DNA of 64,000 nucleotides. Source: Curtobacterium caseinilyticum. Its GTDB lineage: Bacteria > Actinomycetota > Actinomycetes > Actinomycetales > Microbacteriaceae. The notes under the pieces were generated by a model, which was not told where the DNA came from, did not search any database, and saw only the letters and a program-made list of their open reading frames with translations. This document shows, piece after piece, positions 63,370 to 64,000 of the stretch; positions within the stretch are counted from its first letter, which is position 1; the number at the start of each line of letters is the position of its first letter. A program made the position numbers and the translations under genes. The stretch spans positions 248,001-312,000 of the forward strand of contig NZ_JAUCMN010000001.1 of assembly GCF_030363035.1 (NCBI RefSeq), read 5' to 3'.

Positions 63370-64000
<631 letters not shown>

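Overview
This 64 kb window is a very GC-rich bacterial chromosome segment with frequent GTG starts and operons joined by 4-base ATGA/GTGA overlaps. Gene order (uvrB/uvrA/uvrC; rpsA-coaE; polA; gltBD-pyk; lgt-trp-his; fmt-rsmB-rpe; efp-nusB-pyrR-pyrBC-carAB-pyrF-gmk-rpoZ-metK-priA) and protein features point to an actinobacterium of the Microbacteriaceae. Curtobacterium or a close relative is my best guess from gene order and protein character, not from any search. Almost all genes lie on the minus strand, so transcription mostly runs from high to low coordinates. No phage, insertion sequence, plasmid gene or CRISPR array was seen.

Layout. 1-7.5 kb: nucleotide excision repair genes uvrC (cut by the left edge), uvrA and uvrB, with a short-chain dehydrogenase between uvrB and uvrA. 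7.6-9.8 kb: coaE and rpsA. 10-16.5 kb: a DUF885 protein, polA, a hotdog thioesterase, a GNAT acetyltransferase and the ANTAR response regulator pdtaR. 16.5-16.8 kb: tRNA-Leu(CAA), followed by four 54-bp tandem copies of a modified tRNA 3' half. 16.9-22.2 kb: a two-component system translationally coupled to a MOSC protein, a divergent Pro/Gly-rich exported protein, an HdeD-like membrane protein and a ferritin-like/VIT1 membrane protein. 22.4-31.4 kb: pyk, gltD, gltB, lgt. 31.6-39.5 kb: trpA-trpB-trpC-two small membrane proteins-trpE-hisI-hisF-hisG-hisE. 39.6-46.6 kb: rpe, rsmB, fmt, an unusual membrane-anchored SF2 helicase and a divergent DUF4383 protein. 46.7-60.7 kb: priA, metK, rpoZ, an mIHF-guanylate kinase fusion, and the pyrimidine operon pyrF-carB-carA-PH-like gene-pyrC-pyrB-pyrR preceded by nusB and efp. 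61.5-64 kb: an AarF/UbiB kinase and the end of aroB.

How the genes work together. The right half is core biosynthesis: aromatic and tryptophan, histidine, pyrimidine, SAM, and translation initiation factors. The eight genes pyrR to gmk are joined by overlapping stop/start codons, and a PyrR-like RNA motif lies in the pyrR leader beside the Shine-Dalgarno, so pyrimidine status could set translation of the whole train, including a fused nucleoid protein/guanylate kinase.

The most unusual content is non-coding: (i) the tRNA-derived array; (ii) two 60-bp hairpins in opposite orientation whose arms differ by compensatory changes; (iii) a dispersed family of 3'-end hairpins sharing the core GGGAGGC/GCCTCCC; (iv) eight perfect copies of an 8-bp repeat upstream of the VIT1-like gene; (v) 39-bp, 21-bp and 9-bp-period tandem repeats at gene ends. 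The most unusual protein is the SF2 helicase with two transmembrane segments behind its motor.
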